A DNA stretch of 64,000 bases from Paenibacillus sp. JCM 10914 (GCF_001315105.1 NZ_BAZR01000004.1:62001-126000); one strand, 5' to 3'; positions 42,829-52,914 are shown, counted from the stretch's first letter. Translations and numbers: made by a program. Notes: a model not told the origin generated them from the letters alone.

Positions 42829-44027
42829 GTTTGAAACCAACAACCATCGGCACCCGATCCCAGAAGCAGTCTAACAAGGAACAAGAACCGTTGCGATTTG
42901 AGACCAAGCTTCTTCATTTCGGCGGTGAGATTGATCGGGCTACGGGCGCATCAAGCGTTCCGATTTATCAGGCTTCAACGTTTCATCACGATGATGTCTT
43001 CAATCCGCCACTGCATGACTATAGCCGTTCCGGTAATCCGACAAGGCAAGCGCTGGAAGACTACATCGCGATACTAGAGGGCGGTGCACGCGGGTTTGCC
43101 TACTCTTCCGGCATGGCGGCTATTTCAAGCTCATTCATGTTGCTGTCCGCAGGCGATCACATGATTGTCACGGAGGATGTGTACGGTGGAACCTACCGAT
43201 TATTAACGAGTATTCTAAACCGGATGGGCATCGAAACCACGTTCGTGGATATGACGGACTTAAATGAAGTAAAAGCGGCATGGAAGCCTAATACGAAGGC
43301 GGTTTACATCGAGACTCCTTCCAATCCCACACTGAAAATAACCGATGTTGCTGCAGTGACGGAATGGGCCAAAGAACACGAATTGCTCACGCTGCTGGAC
43401 AATACGTTCATGACGCCATATTATCAGCGTCCGATTGAATTCGGCGTGGACATCGTCATTCACAGTGCAACGAAATTTCTGGGCGGTCACAGCGATGTGC
43501 TTGCCGGCCTTGCAGTGGCCAGAACGCATGAGCTGGGCGAACGGCTGAAGGCGCTGCAGAATGGTTTAGGTACCGTGCTTGGCGTTCAGGATTCCTGGCT
43601 GCTGATGCGTGGAATGAAGACGCTGAGCGCTCGGATGGCGCATTCTGAGCAGAGCGCTGCCAAGCTCGCAGCCTGGCTGCAGGGACGTAGCGACATCGAG
43701 CGCGTGTACTACCCAGGGCTGCTGAATCATCCCGGGCGTGAGGTGCACGAGAAACAAGCCAGTGGTTATGGCGCCGTTGTCTCCTTCGATGTTGGCTCAG
43801 GCGAACGGGCCAAACAAGTATTAAACAAGGTACAGCTTCCGCTTGTTGCAGTAAGTTTGGGTGCCGTGGAGAGCATTCTCTCGTACCCGGCGATGATGTC
43901 GCATGCAGCGATGGGGGAGACGGTGCGGCATGAGCGCGGAATCACCGACGGCTTGCTGCGTTTCTCGGTGGGGCTCGAAGATATAGACGATTTGATAGCT
44001 GATCTGGATCAGGCTTTACGAGCTTAA
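42825..44027 (+). CDS. metC: Cystathionine beta-lyase
   Basis: Cleaves cystathionine to homocysteine, pyruvate and ammonia. It has 400 residues in the same PLP family as metI: HDYSRSGNPTRQALEDYI, AYSSGMAAISSSF, VTEDVYGGTYRLL, LTLLDNTFMTPYYQRPI, and the Lys in VIHSATKFLGGHSD. It has an N-terminal extension of about 20 residues (Lys/Gln-rich). GTG 42825 overlaps the metI TGA and follows GGGAGGT, so translation is coupled. It completes the acetylhomoserine-cystathionine-homocysteine route under S-box control; a terminator follows. metC and metI are paralogues, so their activities could be assigned in either order. Confidence 0.92.
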   Translation: MSLKPTTIGTRSQKQSNKEQEPLRFETKLLHFGGEIDRATGASSVPIYQASTFHHDDVFNPPLHDYSRSGNPTRQALEDYIAILEGGARGFAYSSGMAAISSSFMLLSAGDHMIVTEDVYGGTYRLLTSILNRMGIETTFVDMTDLNEVKAAWKPNTKAVYIETPSNPTLKITDVAAVTEWAKEHELLTLLDNTFMTPYYQRPIEFGVDIVIHSATKFLGGHSDVLAGLAVARTHELGERLKALQNGLGTVLGVQDSWLLMRGMKTLSARMAHSEQSAAKLAAWLQGRSDIERVYYPGLLNHPGREVHEKQASGYGAVVSFDVGSGERAKQVLNKVQLPLVAVSLGAVESILSYPAMMSHAAMGETVRHERGITDGLLRFSVGLEDIDDLIADLDQALRA

Positions 44028-44057
44028 ATTCAGCAAAATTCCAAATTTTGTATTCGG

Positions 44058-44086
44058 CATCTTGTCATAGACAGGATGTCGTTTTT
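44058..44086 (+). terminator. Terminator of the met operon
   Basis: CATCTTGTC, loop ATA, GACAGGATG, then GTCGTTTTTG. Confidence 0.8.
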
Positions 44087-44167
44087 GTTGCAAGAATGTG
44101 GTAGGATGGGGAAGACGAGGTTTAATTATTTTTTATTTTGTGTGAAGTAAGGGAGGCTACTGCAATT

Positions 44168-45301
44168 ATGAGTGCGGTAAACCGTATATTGGATAAAGCT
44201 TTGCGCGGCGAGCGCTTGAACCTGGAAGATACCGTAACGCTGTTCGAGAGTGACGAGATCGAGAAGATTGGACATGCGGCAAACGTCATGACGAAGCGCT
44301 TGCATCCAGATCCGATCACAACATTTGTTATTGGCCGGAATATTAACTATACGAATATATGTGATGTCTACTGCCGTTTCTGCGCGTTCTATCGCAGACC
44401 AGGATCTTCAGAGGGCTATGTACTGCCAGATGAGACCATCTTCCAGAAAATTCAGGAAACCGAAGATGTGAACGGTACCGAAATATTGATGCAGGGCGGG
44501 GTAAATCCAGATCTGCCGTTCACGTATTACACAGACCTCCTGCGTAACATTAAGAAACGTTTCCCTAACATCACGATGCATTCCTTCTCTCCAGCCGAAA
44601 TTATGAAAATGGTGAAGATTTCCGGGCTTACATTGGAAGAGGTTATGCGTGAGTTGCATACAGCGGGATTGGATTCCTTGCCAGGAGGTGGCGCTGAAAT
44701 TCTGGACGACCGGATTCGTTCGAAAGTCAGCCGTCTCAAGGGCACATGGCGTCAGTGGATGGATGTAATGCAGACCGCTCATAAAGTTGGCATGAATACG
44801 ACGGCTACGATGGTTATCGGTCTTGGCGAGACGATGGAGGAACGCGCGCTGCACCTGCATCGCGTACGGGATGCTCAGGATGAATGTATCCAGAACGGAT
44901 ACGATTCCAAAGGCTTCCTCGCGTTTATTCCGTTCACGTTCCAGCCGGACAACACGAACCTGAAACGGGAGCGTGAGACGCCTGAAGCGTACCTGAAGAC
45001 GGTTGCTATCGGGCGGCTGGCGATTGATAACGTTCCAAACCTTCAATCGTCCTGGGTGACGATGGGGCCTGAAGTAGGCAAGCTCTCGCTCAGCTACGGC
45101 TGTAACGATTTTGGCAGCACAATGATGGAAGAGAATGTTGTATCCTCAGCAGGTGCTGTGTATAAGGTGAATATCGAGTCGATTATTCAATTGATTCGCG
45201 AGAGCGGCAATATTCCTGCCCAGCGCAACACCCGTTATGATATTCTTCGCGTGTTCGAAGACAACAGTACCATTGAACGTGATTTTGTCATGCAGAACTA
45301 A
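44168..45301 (+). CDS. mqnC: MqnC-like radical SAM enzyme (dehypoxanthine futalosine cyclase family)
   Basis: 377-residue radical SAM protein. The cluster ligands are in NICDVYCRFCAFYR (CxxxCxxC). The SAM-binding Gly-rich run is TEILMQGGVNPDLPF, with FSPAEIMKM, LDSLPGGGAEILDD and AFIPFTFQPDNTNL following, as in MqnC/MqnE/CofH proteins. MqnC cyclises dehypoxanthine futalosine in the alternative menaquinone pathway. ATG 44168 follows GGGAGG; the extension to 44138 overlaps it. No mqnA, mqnD or mqnE is nearby. Confidence 0.88.
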   Translation: MSAVNRILDKALRGERLNLEDTVTLFESDEIEKIGHAANVMTKRLHPDPITTFVIGRNINYTNICDVYCRFCAFYRRPGSSEGYVLPDETIFQKIQETEDVNGTEILMQGGVNPDLPFTYYTDLLRNIKKRFPNITMHSFSPAEIMKMVKISGLTLEEVMRELHTAGLDSLPGGGAEILDDRIRSKVSRLKGTWRQWMDVMQTAHKVGMNTTATMVIGLGETMEERALHLHRVRDAQDECIQNGYDSKGFLAFIPFTFQPDNTNLKRERETPEAYLKTVAIGRLAIDNVPNLQSSWVTMGPEVGKLSLSYGCNDFGSTMMEENVVSSAGAVYKVNIESIIQLIRESGNIPAQRNTRYDILRVFEDNSTIERDFVMQN

Positions 45302-45472
45302 TTCAATTATCGATTCAAACCTTGAGGGAATGCAAAGTCCGGCCTGATTCAGGCCTGGCCAGCAGTCCCTTTTTGGTTATTGTTGGACTTGCTTGTTTTT
45401 CCATTGCACAGTTTCGTATATCCCCGAGCAGCTCCCCATATACTGAAAGGGGAACTCGAAAGGAGTGATTCC

Positions 45473-46378
45473 ATGGAACTGTTCAGCATTTCTGTCAGTA
45501 CGCGGACCGAGGATGAGAAAAAGGCGTTTCGCCGAATATTATCAGACAAGCAAAGAGTGCTACATAAACAATGCAAGCAGCTGAAATTTTCATTCAGTGC
45601 TTCGGCAGATCGTGTCTATTGGACATGTAGCGGCAAATTGCCGCTGTCGAGCTGGACCATAACCGCTGAAACGCTGCGGCAACTCGTCTCCGAAGCGGTC
45701 ACTGCTTATATTACGGAAGAAAAAGAGCAGGAGATTGCTACGCGGTTAATGTTCTCTGAATTCGAGTTTGATGATGCGGAAGAAGCACAGCGCATATTGC
45801 AATGGTTCCTCACCCTGCTAAGCAAGGAAGAAGGCACCTCCGGTGATTTCTGGCAGAGTCGAAGACGCAAGCTGACCGAAGGGATTTACCAGTGCTTAAC
45901 GGAAGCTCCCGATCTGAATCTGGATGGTTTCCTGACCTTTCGGCTTCAGGCTTACGAACAGGAACTGCGGGAGATGGCCGAATATGCGGTGGACGAATTC
46001 ATGCTGGATCAGCAATATGAAGAGTTTGTAAGTTTGCTGAAATATTTTGTGTATTTTCAAGAACCCAAAATGCCTCTGGTCCACGTCATTCACAAAGGCG
46101 ATGAGGAGTTCCTGTTGCTGGATGGCAATTTGCGTCCGGTGGATCGGCCGAAGGAAGAAGGATTGGTGATGGAACGACTTGATCAAGAGATGGAGATCGA
46201 AGATATGGTGGTCAGCACGCTGATTTCCGTCTCCCCTGCCCGCATGATCATTCATACGAGACAGCCGAAATTACCGGTGATTGAGACGTTGACCCACATA
46301 TTCGACGCTCGTGCCGAAGTGTGCTGCAGTTGTCCGGAATGCAGTGCATTTCTCGGAAGCGGCCGGATGACGACTTGA
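45473..46378 (+). CDS. ytxC: Sporulation protein YtxC
   Basis: 301 residues. The YtxC family layout is visible: LFSISVSTRTEDEKKAF, LKFSFSASADRVYWTCS, the helical core RKLTEGIYQCLTEAPDLNLDGFLTFRLQ, and a C-terminal FVYFQEPKMPLVHVIHKGD. The ytxC-thrS order matches B. subtilis. ATG 45473 follows AAAGGAGTGA; the longer frame from 45380 lacks a ribosome site. The protein is associated with sporulation but its biochemical role is unknown. Confidence 0.9.
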   Translation: MELFSISVSTRTEDEKKAFRRILSDKQRVLHKQCKQLKFSFSASADRVYWTCSGKLPLSSWTITAETLRQLVSEAVTAYITEEKEQEIATRLMFSEFEFDDAEEAQRILQWFLTLLSKEEGTSGDFWQSRRRKLTEGIYQCLTEAPDLNLDGFLTFRLQAYEQELREMAEYAVDEFMLDQQYEEFVSLLKYFVYFQEPKMPLVHVIHKGDEEFLLLDGNLRPVDRPKEEGLVMERLDQEMEIEDMVVSTLISVSPARMIIHTRQPKLPVIETLTHIFDARAEVCCSCPECSAFLGSGRMTT

Positions 46379-46404
46379 CGTTTCCAAGGAGTCGGGCTTA
46401 TAAT
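46375..46404 (+). promoter_or_regulatory. Promoter of the thrS T-box transcript
   Basis: TTGACG, 18 bases, TATAAT, overlapping the last codons of ytxC. thrS therefore has its own transcript with the T-box. Confidence 0.75.
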
Positions 46405-46410
46405 TACTGA

Positions 46411-46716
46411 TAAATTCACGTTCAAGCAAAAGCACTGACCAAAGACATGAATCAACGGGTACGACCGTTCAGAGAGAGGAAACTTCGGCTGCAATTTCCT
46501 TCGGTAACGCCATTGATTTACCCCTTTATAGCTGTGTTGTCGAACCCCGTCCCGCCTTCGGAACGGATCAAGTAGGCTACACCGGTCCATGACCGTTATC
46601 TCATGCTGATGAAGGATCTTACCGGATGCGATAGACATCCCATGCTGGTGAGATCGAATTAGGGTGGAACCACGGGTATAACACTCGTCCCTTTTCCGGG
46701 ACGGGTGTTTTTTGCG
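46411..46716 (+). promoter_or_regulatory. T-box leader of thrS
   Basis: The core AGGGTGGAACCACGGG (46661-46676) is followed by the terminator ACACTCGTCCC / GGGACGGGTGT and TTTTT (46680-46712). AGAGAGAGG and GATGAAGGATC-type elements upstream fit stem I. The specifier should be a Thr codon (ACN); I did not locate it with certainty. Confidence 0.9.
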
Positions 46717-46787
46717 TTGTTTAGTCGTCCGCAACAAAGTTGGAGTTAGAACACGTGAAGAAATTAGTATTTCAGGAGGAATGCAGG

Positions 46788-48725
46788 GTGGCAATCAGCA
46801 TTAAATTACCAGATGGATCACTTCGCGAGTATGAGGCGGGCAGCAGCATCGAGGATGTTGCCGCTTCGATCAGCAGCGGATTGAGAAAGAACGCAGTGGC
46901 AGGCAAATTGAATGGTGTCGTTGTGGACTTGGCAACACCGCTTGAGGATGGAGCAGCGATTGAGATTGTGACTCAGGATTCGCCGGAAGGCCTTGAAGTG
47001 ATGCGTCACAGCACAGCCCATTTGCTTGCCCAAGCGACTAAACGCCTATATGGTGCCAAGGAAGTCAAACTCGGCGTTGGTCCTGTGATTGAGGACGGGT
47101 TCTATTATGACATGGATCTTGAGGAGCCTCTGAATCCCGAGGATTTGCAAAAAATCGAAAAAGAGATGGAGCGTATTATCGGCGAGAACCTGCCGATCGT
47201 TCGCAAGGAAGTGAGCCGTGCCGAAGCGCTGCGCATATTCGGTGAGTTGGGCGATCCGTATAAGCTGGAGCTGATCAACGCGCTTCCGGAAGATAGCGTC
47301 ATTACGATTTATGAGCAAGGGGAATTCTTCGATCTTTGTCGTGGCCCTCATGTGCCTTCAACCTCTAAGATTAAAGTCTTTAAGTTAATGAATGTGGCGG
47401 GCGCTTACTGGCGCGGTGACAGCAAGAATAAGATGCTGCAGCGTGTATACGGTACGGCTTTTGTGAAAAAAGCACAGCTTGAAGAGCATCTTCACCTGCT
47501 CGAAGAAGCAAAGAAGCGGGATCATCGGAAGCTGGGCAAGGAGCTGCAGATGTTCACGTTCTCCCAGCTTGTTGGACAAGGCTTGCCGATCTGGTTGCCT
47601 AACGGTGCGAAGCTTCGTCGTACCTTGGAGCGTTATATTGTAGATATGGAAGAGCGTCTCGGTTACCAGCACGTATACACGCCGGTACTCGGAAATGTCG
47701 AGCTTTACAAGACATCCGGTCACTGGGAGCACTATCAAGAGGACATGTTCCCTAAGATGGAGATGGACAATGAAGAATTGGTGCTCCGTCCGATGAACTG
47801 TCCGCACCATATGATGGTATACAAGAGCGACATGCACAGCTATCGGGATTTGCCGATTCGGATTGCTGAACTGGGCATGCAGCATCGGTACGAAATGTCC
47901 GGCGCTTTGACAGGACTGCATCGCGTGCGTGCGATGACCTTGAACGACTCGCATATTTTCTGCCGTCCCGATCAGATTAAGGAAGAGTTTGCACGAGTGA
48001 TCCAACTGATCATGACGGTCTATAAGGATTTTGGTATTCATGATTACCGTTTCCGCCTGTCCTATCGTGATCCTCAGGATACCGAGAAGTACTTCCAGAA
48101 CGACGAGATGTGGGAGATGTCCCAGCGCATGCTGCGCGAGGTTGTGGAAAGCCTGGATATGCCATTCTATGAAGCGGAAGGCGAAGCGGCTTTCTATGGA
48201 CCGAAACTTGACGTACAGATCCGTACCGCACTGGGTAAGGAAGAGACGTTGTCCACCGTTCAGCTCGACTTCCTGCTGCCTGAGCGGTTTGAGTTAGAGT
48301 ACATCGGAGATGACGGTCAGAAGCACCGTCCTGTTGTTATTCACCGCGGTATTCTCGGCACGATGGAACGCTTCACGGCGTTCTTGCTGGAGAATTTCGC
48401 AGGTGCACTGCCGCTGTGGCTGTCTCCTGTACAGGTGAAAGTCATCCCTGTATCGAACGCCTTCGAGGGTTACGCGAAGGAAGTAGCAGAGAAGCTGCAA
48501 TTCGCTGGCATATCGGTCGAGCCGGATCTGCGCAACGAGAAGCTCGGCTACAAAATTCGCGAAGCACAGCTTGAGAAAATCCCGTACATGTTTATCGTAG
48601 GAGAGAATGAAATGAATGCCGGGGCCGTCTCGGTGAGAAAGCGCGGAGAAGGCGACATCGGAGCGCAGCCGCTTGAAGGCATCATTGCACAGCTGCGCGA
48701 AGAGATTAACACCCATGTAGTTTAA
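46788..48725 (+). CDS. thrS: Threonyl-tRNA synthetase
   Basis: 645 residues, normal length. N-terminal TGS domain ([18 protein letters not shown]), editing domain with [15 protein letters not shown] and [11 protein letters not shown], class II core with motif 2 [18 protein letters not shown] (zinc-binding Cys in [14 protein letters not shown]), motif 3 [15 protein letters not shown] and C-terminal anticodon-binding domain. GTG 46788 follows CAGGAGGAATGCAGG; the extension to 46740 lacks a site. T-box controlled. Confidence 0.97.
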   Translation: MAISIKLPDGSLREYEAGSSIEDVAASISSGLRKNAVAGKLNGVVVDLATPLEDGAAIEIVTQDSPEGLEVMRHSTAHLLAQATKRLYGAKEVKLGVGPVIEDGFYYDMDLEEPLNPEDLQKIEKEMERIIGENLPIVRKEVSRAEALRIFGELGDPYKLELINALPEDSVITIYEQGEFFDLCRGPHVPSTSKIKVFKLMNVAGAYWRGDSKNKMLQRVYGTAFVKKAQLEEHLHLLEEAKKRDHRKLGKELQMFTFSQLVGQGLPIWLPNGAKLRRTLERYIVDMEERLGYQHVYTPVLGNVELYKTSGHWEHYQEDMFPKMEMDNEELVLRPMNCPHHMMVYKSDMHSYRDLPIRIAELGMQHRYEMSGALTGLHRVRAMTLNDSHIFCRPDQIKEEFARVIQLIMTVYKDFGIHDYRFRLSYRDPQDTEKYFQNDEMWEMSQRMLREVVESLDMPFYEAEGEAAFYGPKLDVQIRTALGKEETLSTVQLDFLLPERFELEYIGDDGQKHRPVVIHRGILGTMERFTAFLLENFAGALPLWLSPVQVKVIPVSNAFEGYAKEVAEKLQFAGISVEPDLRNEKLGYKIREAQLEKIPYMFIVGENEMNAGAVSVRKRGEGDIGAQPLEGIIAQLREEINTHVV

Positions 48726-48823
48726 GCGCCTATCGCCAATACTGTAGCATGATCAGGGCCTCTGCCATGACGTATATTCCATAGAAGAAGTGGGAACCTC
48801 GCTAGTAAGGGGGAGGTATTCTC

Positions 48824-49567
48824 ATGAATCAATGGAAAACATGGCAGAGGTTTTTGTGCTGCCTCTTTATTGTAGCGGTGAGCTCACAAGCGATGGTTTA
48901 TACAGCGGACGCCTACAATATCATACTCAGTGAATCCCATGTGACGACGGATATCAGCCGTAACGAGTATGTGGAGACAATTGAACGCTCGGGCTCCGAT
49001 TATGTGGAAATGTCGAAGTATTATGCGTTCTCGGTCGTAGGATTTAGTGATATGCACCGCTATCTGAACGTTCCTGATCCAGAGGAACAGGGGAAGCGAA
49101 GAGTTTCTTCATCCATGGCCGTATTGGCACCTCGAGATGATCAGGTTCTGAATACCGTCAAAGTAACGGCAACGGGTTATACCGCGGGTTATGAATCAAC
49201 CGGAAAAAAACCGGGCCATCCGCAATATGGCATCACCTACTCCGGTGTGAAGGTTAAGCGTGATCGCAATACGTTATCAACGATTGCCGCAGATCCAAAG
49301 GTTTTTCCACTTGGGAGTATTCTCTATATTCCAGACTATGGTTACGGAATCGTAGCGGATATCGGCTCGGCCATTAAAGGTCAGAAGATCGACTTGTATT
49401 TTGCCACCACCAAGCAAGTATTTAAGGAGTGGGGCAAGAAGGATGTGGAAGTTCAAGTCATTAAGACCGGCAGCGGCAAATGTACAGAAGAGATGCTGCA
49501 GATGCTGGGAGAAGCCATCGAAACCTATCATTTTCTGCCACCGTCTGTGCTCGATGAATCGATCTAG
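48824..49567 (+). CDS. Exported 3D-domain protein (YuiC/YocH-like)
   Basis: 247 residues. A signal peptide ([22 protein letters not shown]) leads to a C-terminal 3D domain: [40 protein letters not shown] and [18 protein letters not shown], containing the three Asp that name the domain and form the lytic transglycosylase-like active site. Such proteins remodel peptidoglycan, some acting during spore or stationary-phase growth. GGGGGAGG precedes the ATG. A role in the wall is inferred from the family. Confidence 0.88.
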   Translation: MNQWKTWQRFLCCLFIVAVSSQAMVYTADAYNIILSESHVTTDISRNEYVETIERSGSDYVEMSKYYAFSVVGFSDMHRYLNVPDPEEQGKRRVSSSMAVLAPRDDQVLNTVKVTATGYTAGYESTGKKPGHPQYGITYSGVKVKRDRNTLSTIAADPKVFPLGSILYIPDYGYGIVADIGSAIKGQKIDLYFATTKQVFKEWGKKDVEVQVIKTGSGKCTEEMLQMLGEAIETYHFLPPSVLDESI

Positions 49568-49666
49568 CTCAGAATAATGCCCCCCTGTTCATCGCATACT
49601 ATTTTTCGGAGACCCAAGTCTCTGAAGAGGATGATGGTATGGCTGATGGATAGGGAGGTGAATACT

Positions 49667-49801
49667 GTGGCTAAAAAGAATAAAGTCAATGAGAACTTCA
49701 AAACACCAAACGAGAAGTTTAACGCTGAGTTTGCAGAGGAACAAAATGTAGCTGGCGCTAAAAAATCTTCGAAGAAGCAAAATAATAATGCCAATCAGTA
49801 A
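49667..49801 (+). CDS. Gamma-type small acid-soluble spore protein-like peptide
   Basis: 44 residues, Asn/Lys/Gln-rich, with NEKFNAEFAEEQNVAGAKK and an Asn/Gln tail. The FxAEFAxE core resembles the FGTEFASE repeat of gamma-type SASP (SspE), of which this would be a single-repeat version. GATAGGGAGGTG precedes the GTG. The gene ends at weak inverted-repeat structures and a clear terminator at 49888. SASP gamma serves as an amino-acid store in the spore. Confidence 0.68.
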   Translation: MAKKNKVNENFKTPNEKFNAEFAEEQNVAGAKKSSKKQNNNANQ

Positions 49802-49887
49802 GCAATAGTTGCCACGGAGCTTGATTTCAACCGGAATCAACAACCGTGCCTAATGAAGGGCTTTTTATTGGCACATCACATGTACAT

Positions 49888-49919
49888 CGGCCTTCGCGTT
49901 CTCGCGAAGGCCTTTATGT
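49888..49919 (+). terminator. Terminator upstream of liaF
   Basis: CGGCCTTCGCG, loop TTCT, CGCGAAGGCC, then TTTATGTC. Confidence 0.8.
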
Positions 49920-50068
49920 CTTCATAAGGTGATGGTTATCCCCATATTTATCCACCGACTCGGTCTAGAGACGGAGATCATTTTCATTCTGACGCCGCTA
50001 ACTGCGTCCATCATATATGTTGTACACTGTAGTTAAGATAAAAGACATAGAAAGGCAAGGGGATGAAC

Positions 50069-51151
50069 ATGAGTAGAAAAGGATGGAGTCAGTTTAGTAC
50101 AGGACTGCTGCTTATCGGCATCGGGGCATTGTTTCTTCTCAACCAGCTTGGTGTCATTGACATCAGTATCGGTTATATATTCTCGACCTTTTGGCCGGTA
50201 ATTCTCATATATTTCGGGCTGCAGAGCTTAATTTATGCCCGAGGAGGAGCATTATGGGGTTCCATTGTCCCGATTGTTATCGGCTCGTATTTCTTGGCGA
50301 ATAATCTGGGCGTGGTCCATTTCTCTTTCGGTGACTTGATTAAATATGCGATTCCTATTATTTTAATCGGTTTTGGACTGCAGGTCATTCTTAGACCTAA
50401 GGACCATACGCCTCCGCCGTCACCGCCAAGTCCAGACGACTTCGGCCCGCAACGTCGTGAAGAAATGAAATTCCCCGAGCCACCGGAAGCGCGTCCGCTC
50501 GATTCATCATTCGATGAAGAATTTGAACGGAGATTTGGCAAGGCTGACAAGACCCCTATTGATTCAGAGCCGACATCCGAGCATGACACAGCAGGCCGCA
50601 GTCGTGGTTATCGCTGGCAGGAACAAGGGACGGAGCGTCATCGTCAGGAGGGTCGTGATCGCAGCCGCTTCCGAGTCGAGATCGACTTGGATGACGATCA
50701 TCATAATAATGGGCACAAGCATAACCATGAAGAATACCATGAACATGATAATTACTCCTGGCATGGTCATGACACCGTAAATAAATCTTCATTTATCGGC
50801 GATGTTCATATGGGCAAAGATTATTTCCAATTGAAGCCGACCAATATTTCGCAATTCATTGGGGACACGGTACTGGATTTAACGAAGGCTCAAATCCCTT
50901 ACGGGGAGACGAAGATTAACATATCCGCTTTTATCGGCGACGTGAAGGTGTTCGTACCGAATGATACCGATGTGGGAATCCAGGTGAACACGAACTCGTT
51001 CATTGGGGATATGAAGGTGTTAGAGGAGAGCCGGAGCGGATTTATGAGCAATGCCGGACTGGAGAGCCCGTATTACAGGGAAGCGGGTAAGAAAATCCGA
51101 ATTACGGTCAGCGTATTCATCGGTGATGTCAAAGTGAATAAGGTAGGTTAG
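50069..51151 (+). CDS. liaF: LiaF-like envelope-stress sensor with His-rich insert
   Basis: Membrane inhibitor of LiaS, 360 residues against about 241 in B. subtilis. Four N-terminal helices (LLLIGIGALFLLNQLGVI, FWPVILIYFGLQSLI, GSIVPIVIGSYFLANNLGV, AIPIILIGFGLQVIL) precede a Pro/Asp/Arg-rich linker. A His/Asp/Asn-rich stretch follows (DDDHHNNGHKHNHEEYHEHD). The C-terminal LiaF domain has five FIGD units (SSFIGDVHMG, SQFIGDTVLD, SAFIGDVKVF, NSFIGDMKVL, SVFIGDVKVN). ATG 50069 follows AAGGGG. liaS and liaR follow directly. Confidence 0.88.
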   Translation: MSRKGWSQFSTGLLLIGIGALFLLNQLGVIDISIGYIFSTFWPVILIYFGLQSLIYARGGALWGSIVPIVIGSYFLANNLGVVHFSFGDLIKYAIPIILIGFGLQVILRPKDHTPPPSPPSPDDFGPQRREEMKFPEPPEARPLDSSFDEEFERRFGKADKTPIDSEPTSEHDTAGRSRGYRWQEQGTERHRQEGRDRSRFRVEIDLDDDHHNNGHKHNHEEYHEHDNYSWHGHDTVNKSSFIGDVHMGKDYFQLKPTNISQFIGDTVLDLTKAQIPYGETKINISAFIGDVKVFVPNDTDVGIQVNTNSFIGDMKVLEESRSGFMSNAGLESPYYREAGKKIRITVSVFIGDVKVNKVG

Positions 51152-51156
51152 AGTTC

Positions 51157-52239
51157 ATGATGGTATTTTTGAAAAATACAAAATGGGTGATCATGTTTTA
51201 CTTCCTGTTGATTGGGGCCGGAGTCGCTGTCTTCCTGTATACAGCAGACCAATCCGGCTACATACATATCGAGGATAACCGGCTGTGGTTTTATTATGCA
51301 GTCGGTGTACTTCTGTTTACCGGGATCGCCGGCTATATTGCCGGGCAGCGTATCCAGCGTCCCCTGGATTTATTGCATTTGAATATGCTGCAAGTTGCCA
51401 AGGGCAATCTGAATGTACGCCTGCCGGCGATGGAAGATGGCTCTTTTGCCAGAGTATATGATGAGTTCAACGGCATGACAGAGGCGCTGCAAAAAAAGAT
51501 GAAGCTGCTGCAGCGGCTCGGCGAGCAGGATGTCATTGAGAAAGAAATCGCGGCGGAGGCTGCCGTGCTTGAGGAACGCCGCCGCATGGCTCGTGACCTG
51601 CACGACACGGTTAGTCAGCAGCTCTTCGCCATTCATATGTCTGCTTCGTCACTGCCTGCGGTGCTGCAGCGGAATCCTGAACACGGTGAGAAGGTGTTGA
51701 GCCAGCTCATCGAGATGTCTCACGTAGCGCAGAAGCAGATGCGGGCGCTGATTGCCCAGTTGCGGCCCGTGGAGCTGGAAGGTCGTACACTCGAAGAAGC
51801 GCTCGAACGTTGGTTCCCGGACTATTGCCGGCAGAATGGGCTGAAGGGCATGAAGGATGTGGAGGTCTATGGCGGTATTTCTGACGCCATTGAGCATCAA
51901 TTGTTCCTGATCATTCAGGAGGCGATTGCGAACGTGGTCAAGCATGCAGGTGCAAGCATGATCAGCATGTCGCTGCATGAAGATCAGAAGCGCGTTATAC
52001 TAAGCATTAGTGATGACGGCATCGGATTTGATGAGATTGCCGGCAAGCAGGGCTCATATGGGTTATCCACGATGCGTGAGCGGGCAGAGAAACTTGGCGG
52101 ACAAGTCGAGATTATCAGTAAGAAAGGTGCTGGAACGACAGTCCGCGTGAATATACCGTTATTCGACGAAGATGACAACAAGGGTCAAGCACAAGAGGAA
52201 CAGGCAGAAGAGGAAGTGCCGGCTGTACCGGCGGAATAG
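51157..52239 (+). CDS. liaS: LiaS-like sensor histidine kinase
   Basis: 360 residues of the NarL-type (HisKA_3) kinase class. Two membrane helices (VIMFYFLLIGAGVAVFLY and LWFYYAVGVLLFTGIAGYIAG) flank a very short outside loop. A HAMP-like segment follows, then the phospho-accepting His in RRMARDLHDTVSQQLFAIHMS, and the ATPase domain (IIQEAIANVVKHAG, ISDDGIGFD, GSYGLSTMRERAEKLGG). Such kinases sense wall-antibiotic stress through LiaF. It ends in an acidic Glu/Gln-rich tail. The preceding stop is five bases away. Confidence 0.93.
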   Translation: MMVFLKNTKWVIMFYFLLIGAGVAVFLYTADQSGYIHIEDNRLWFYYAVGVLLFTGIAGYIAGQRIQRPLDLLHLNMLQVAKGNLNVRLPAMEDGSFARVYDEFNGMTEALQKKMKLLQRLGEQDVIEKEIAAEAAVLEERRRMARDLHDTVSQQLFAIHMSASSLPAVLQRNPEHGEKVLSQLIEMSHVAQKQMRALIAQLRPVELEGRTLEEALERWFPDYCRQNGLKGMKDVEVYGGISDAIEHQLFLIIQEAIANVVKHAGASMISMSLHEDQKRVILSISDDGIGFDEIAGKQGSYGLSTMRERAEKLGGQVEIISKKGAGTTVRVNIPLFDEDDNKGQAQEEQAEEEVPAVPAE

Positions 52240-52257
52240 GAAGGGGACGAAGGAAAC

Positions 52258-52914
52258 ATGGGGACGATTCGGATACTGCTGGCAGATGATCATGATATGG
52301 TTCGGATGGGCTTAAAAACGTATTTATCGCTTGACCCAGGATTTGAAGTTATTGGTGAAGCTGCTAACGGGCAAGAGGTGGTAGATTATCTGCGGGAAGG
52401 GGATGAGGCGTCAAGGCCCGATCTGATTCTGATGGATTTAATGATGCCCGTTATGAACGGAGCGGAAACGACACGTGCGGTCATCTCCGAATTCCCCGAC
52501 CAGAAGATCGTCATTCTCACTAGCTTCCTGGAAGATGATCTTGTAGTGGAATGCATTGAAGCCGGAGCCGTTAGTTATGTGTTAAAAACCGTATCGGCAG
52601 ATGAATTGATATATGCCCTGCAAGGGGCGTTTCGTGGCATGCCGGTCATGACGAAGGACGTATCGGAGGCGTTGACGCGCGGGATACGCCGTCATATGGT
52701 CAATGAGGATGAGTCCGGTTTGACCGAACGGGAGAAGGAAGTGCTGCTTCTTATTGCCGAAGGCAAGAGCAACAAGGATATCGGGGAGGAGCTCCATATC
52801 AGCATCAAGACGGTGAAGACACACGTCAGCAATCTGCTGATGAAGTGTGAGCTGGAGGACCGAACGCAACTCGCGATTTTTGCACATCGTAAGGGTTGGG
52901 TGAAAACGACCTGA
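52258..52914 (+). CDS. liaR: LiaR-like response regulator
   Basis: 218 residues. Receiver domain with the acidic pocket (LLADDHDMVRMG), the phospho-Asp in DLILMDLMMPVMNG, and the conserved Lys in SYVLKTVSADEL. A LuxR-type HTH follows (LTEREKEVLLLIAEGKSNKDIGEELHISIKTVKTHVSNLL, in parts TEREKEVL and ISIKTVKTHVSNLL). It activates lia-type genes when phosphorylated by LiaS. GAAGGGGACGAAGG precedes the ATG. It is the last gene of liaFSR; htrA follows 153 bases later. Confidence 0.95.
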   Translation: MGTIRILLADDHDMVRMGLKTYLSLDPGFEVIGEAANGQEVVDYLREGDEASRPDLILMDLMMPVMNGAETTRAVISEFPDQKIVILTSFLEDDLVVECIEAGAVSYVLKTVSADELIYALQGAFRGMPVMTKDVSEALTRGIRRHMVNEDESGLTEREKEVLLLIAEGKSNKDIGEELHISIKTVKTHVSNLLMKCELEDRTQLAIFAHRKGWVKTT

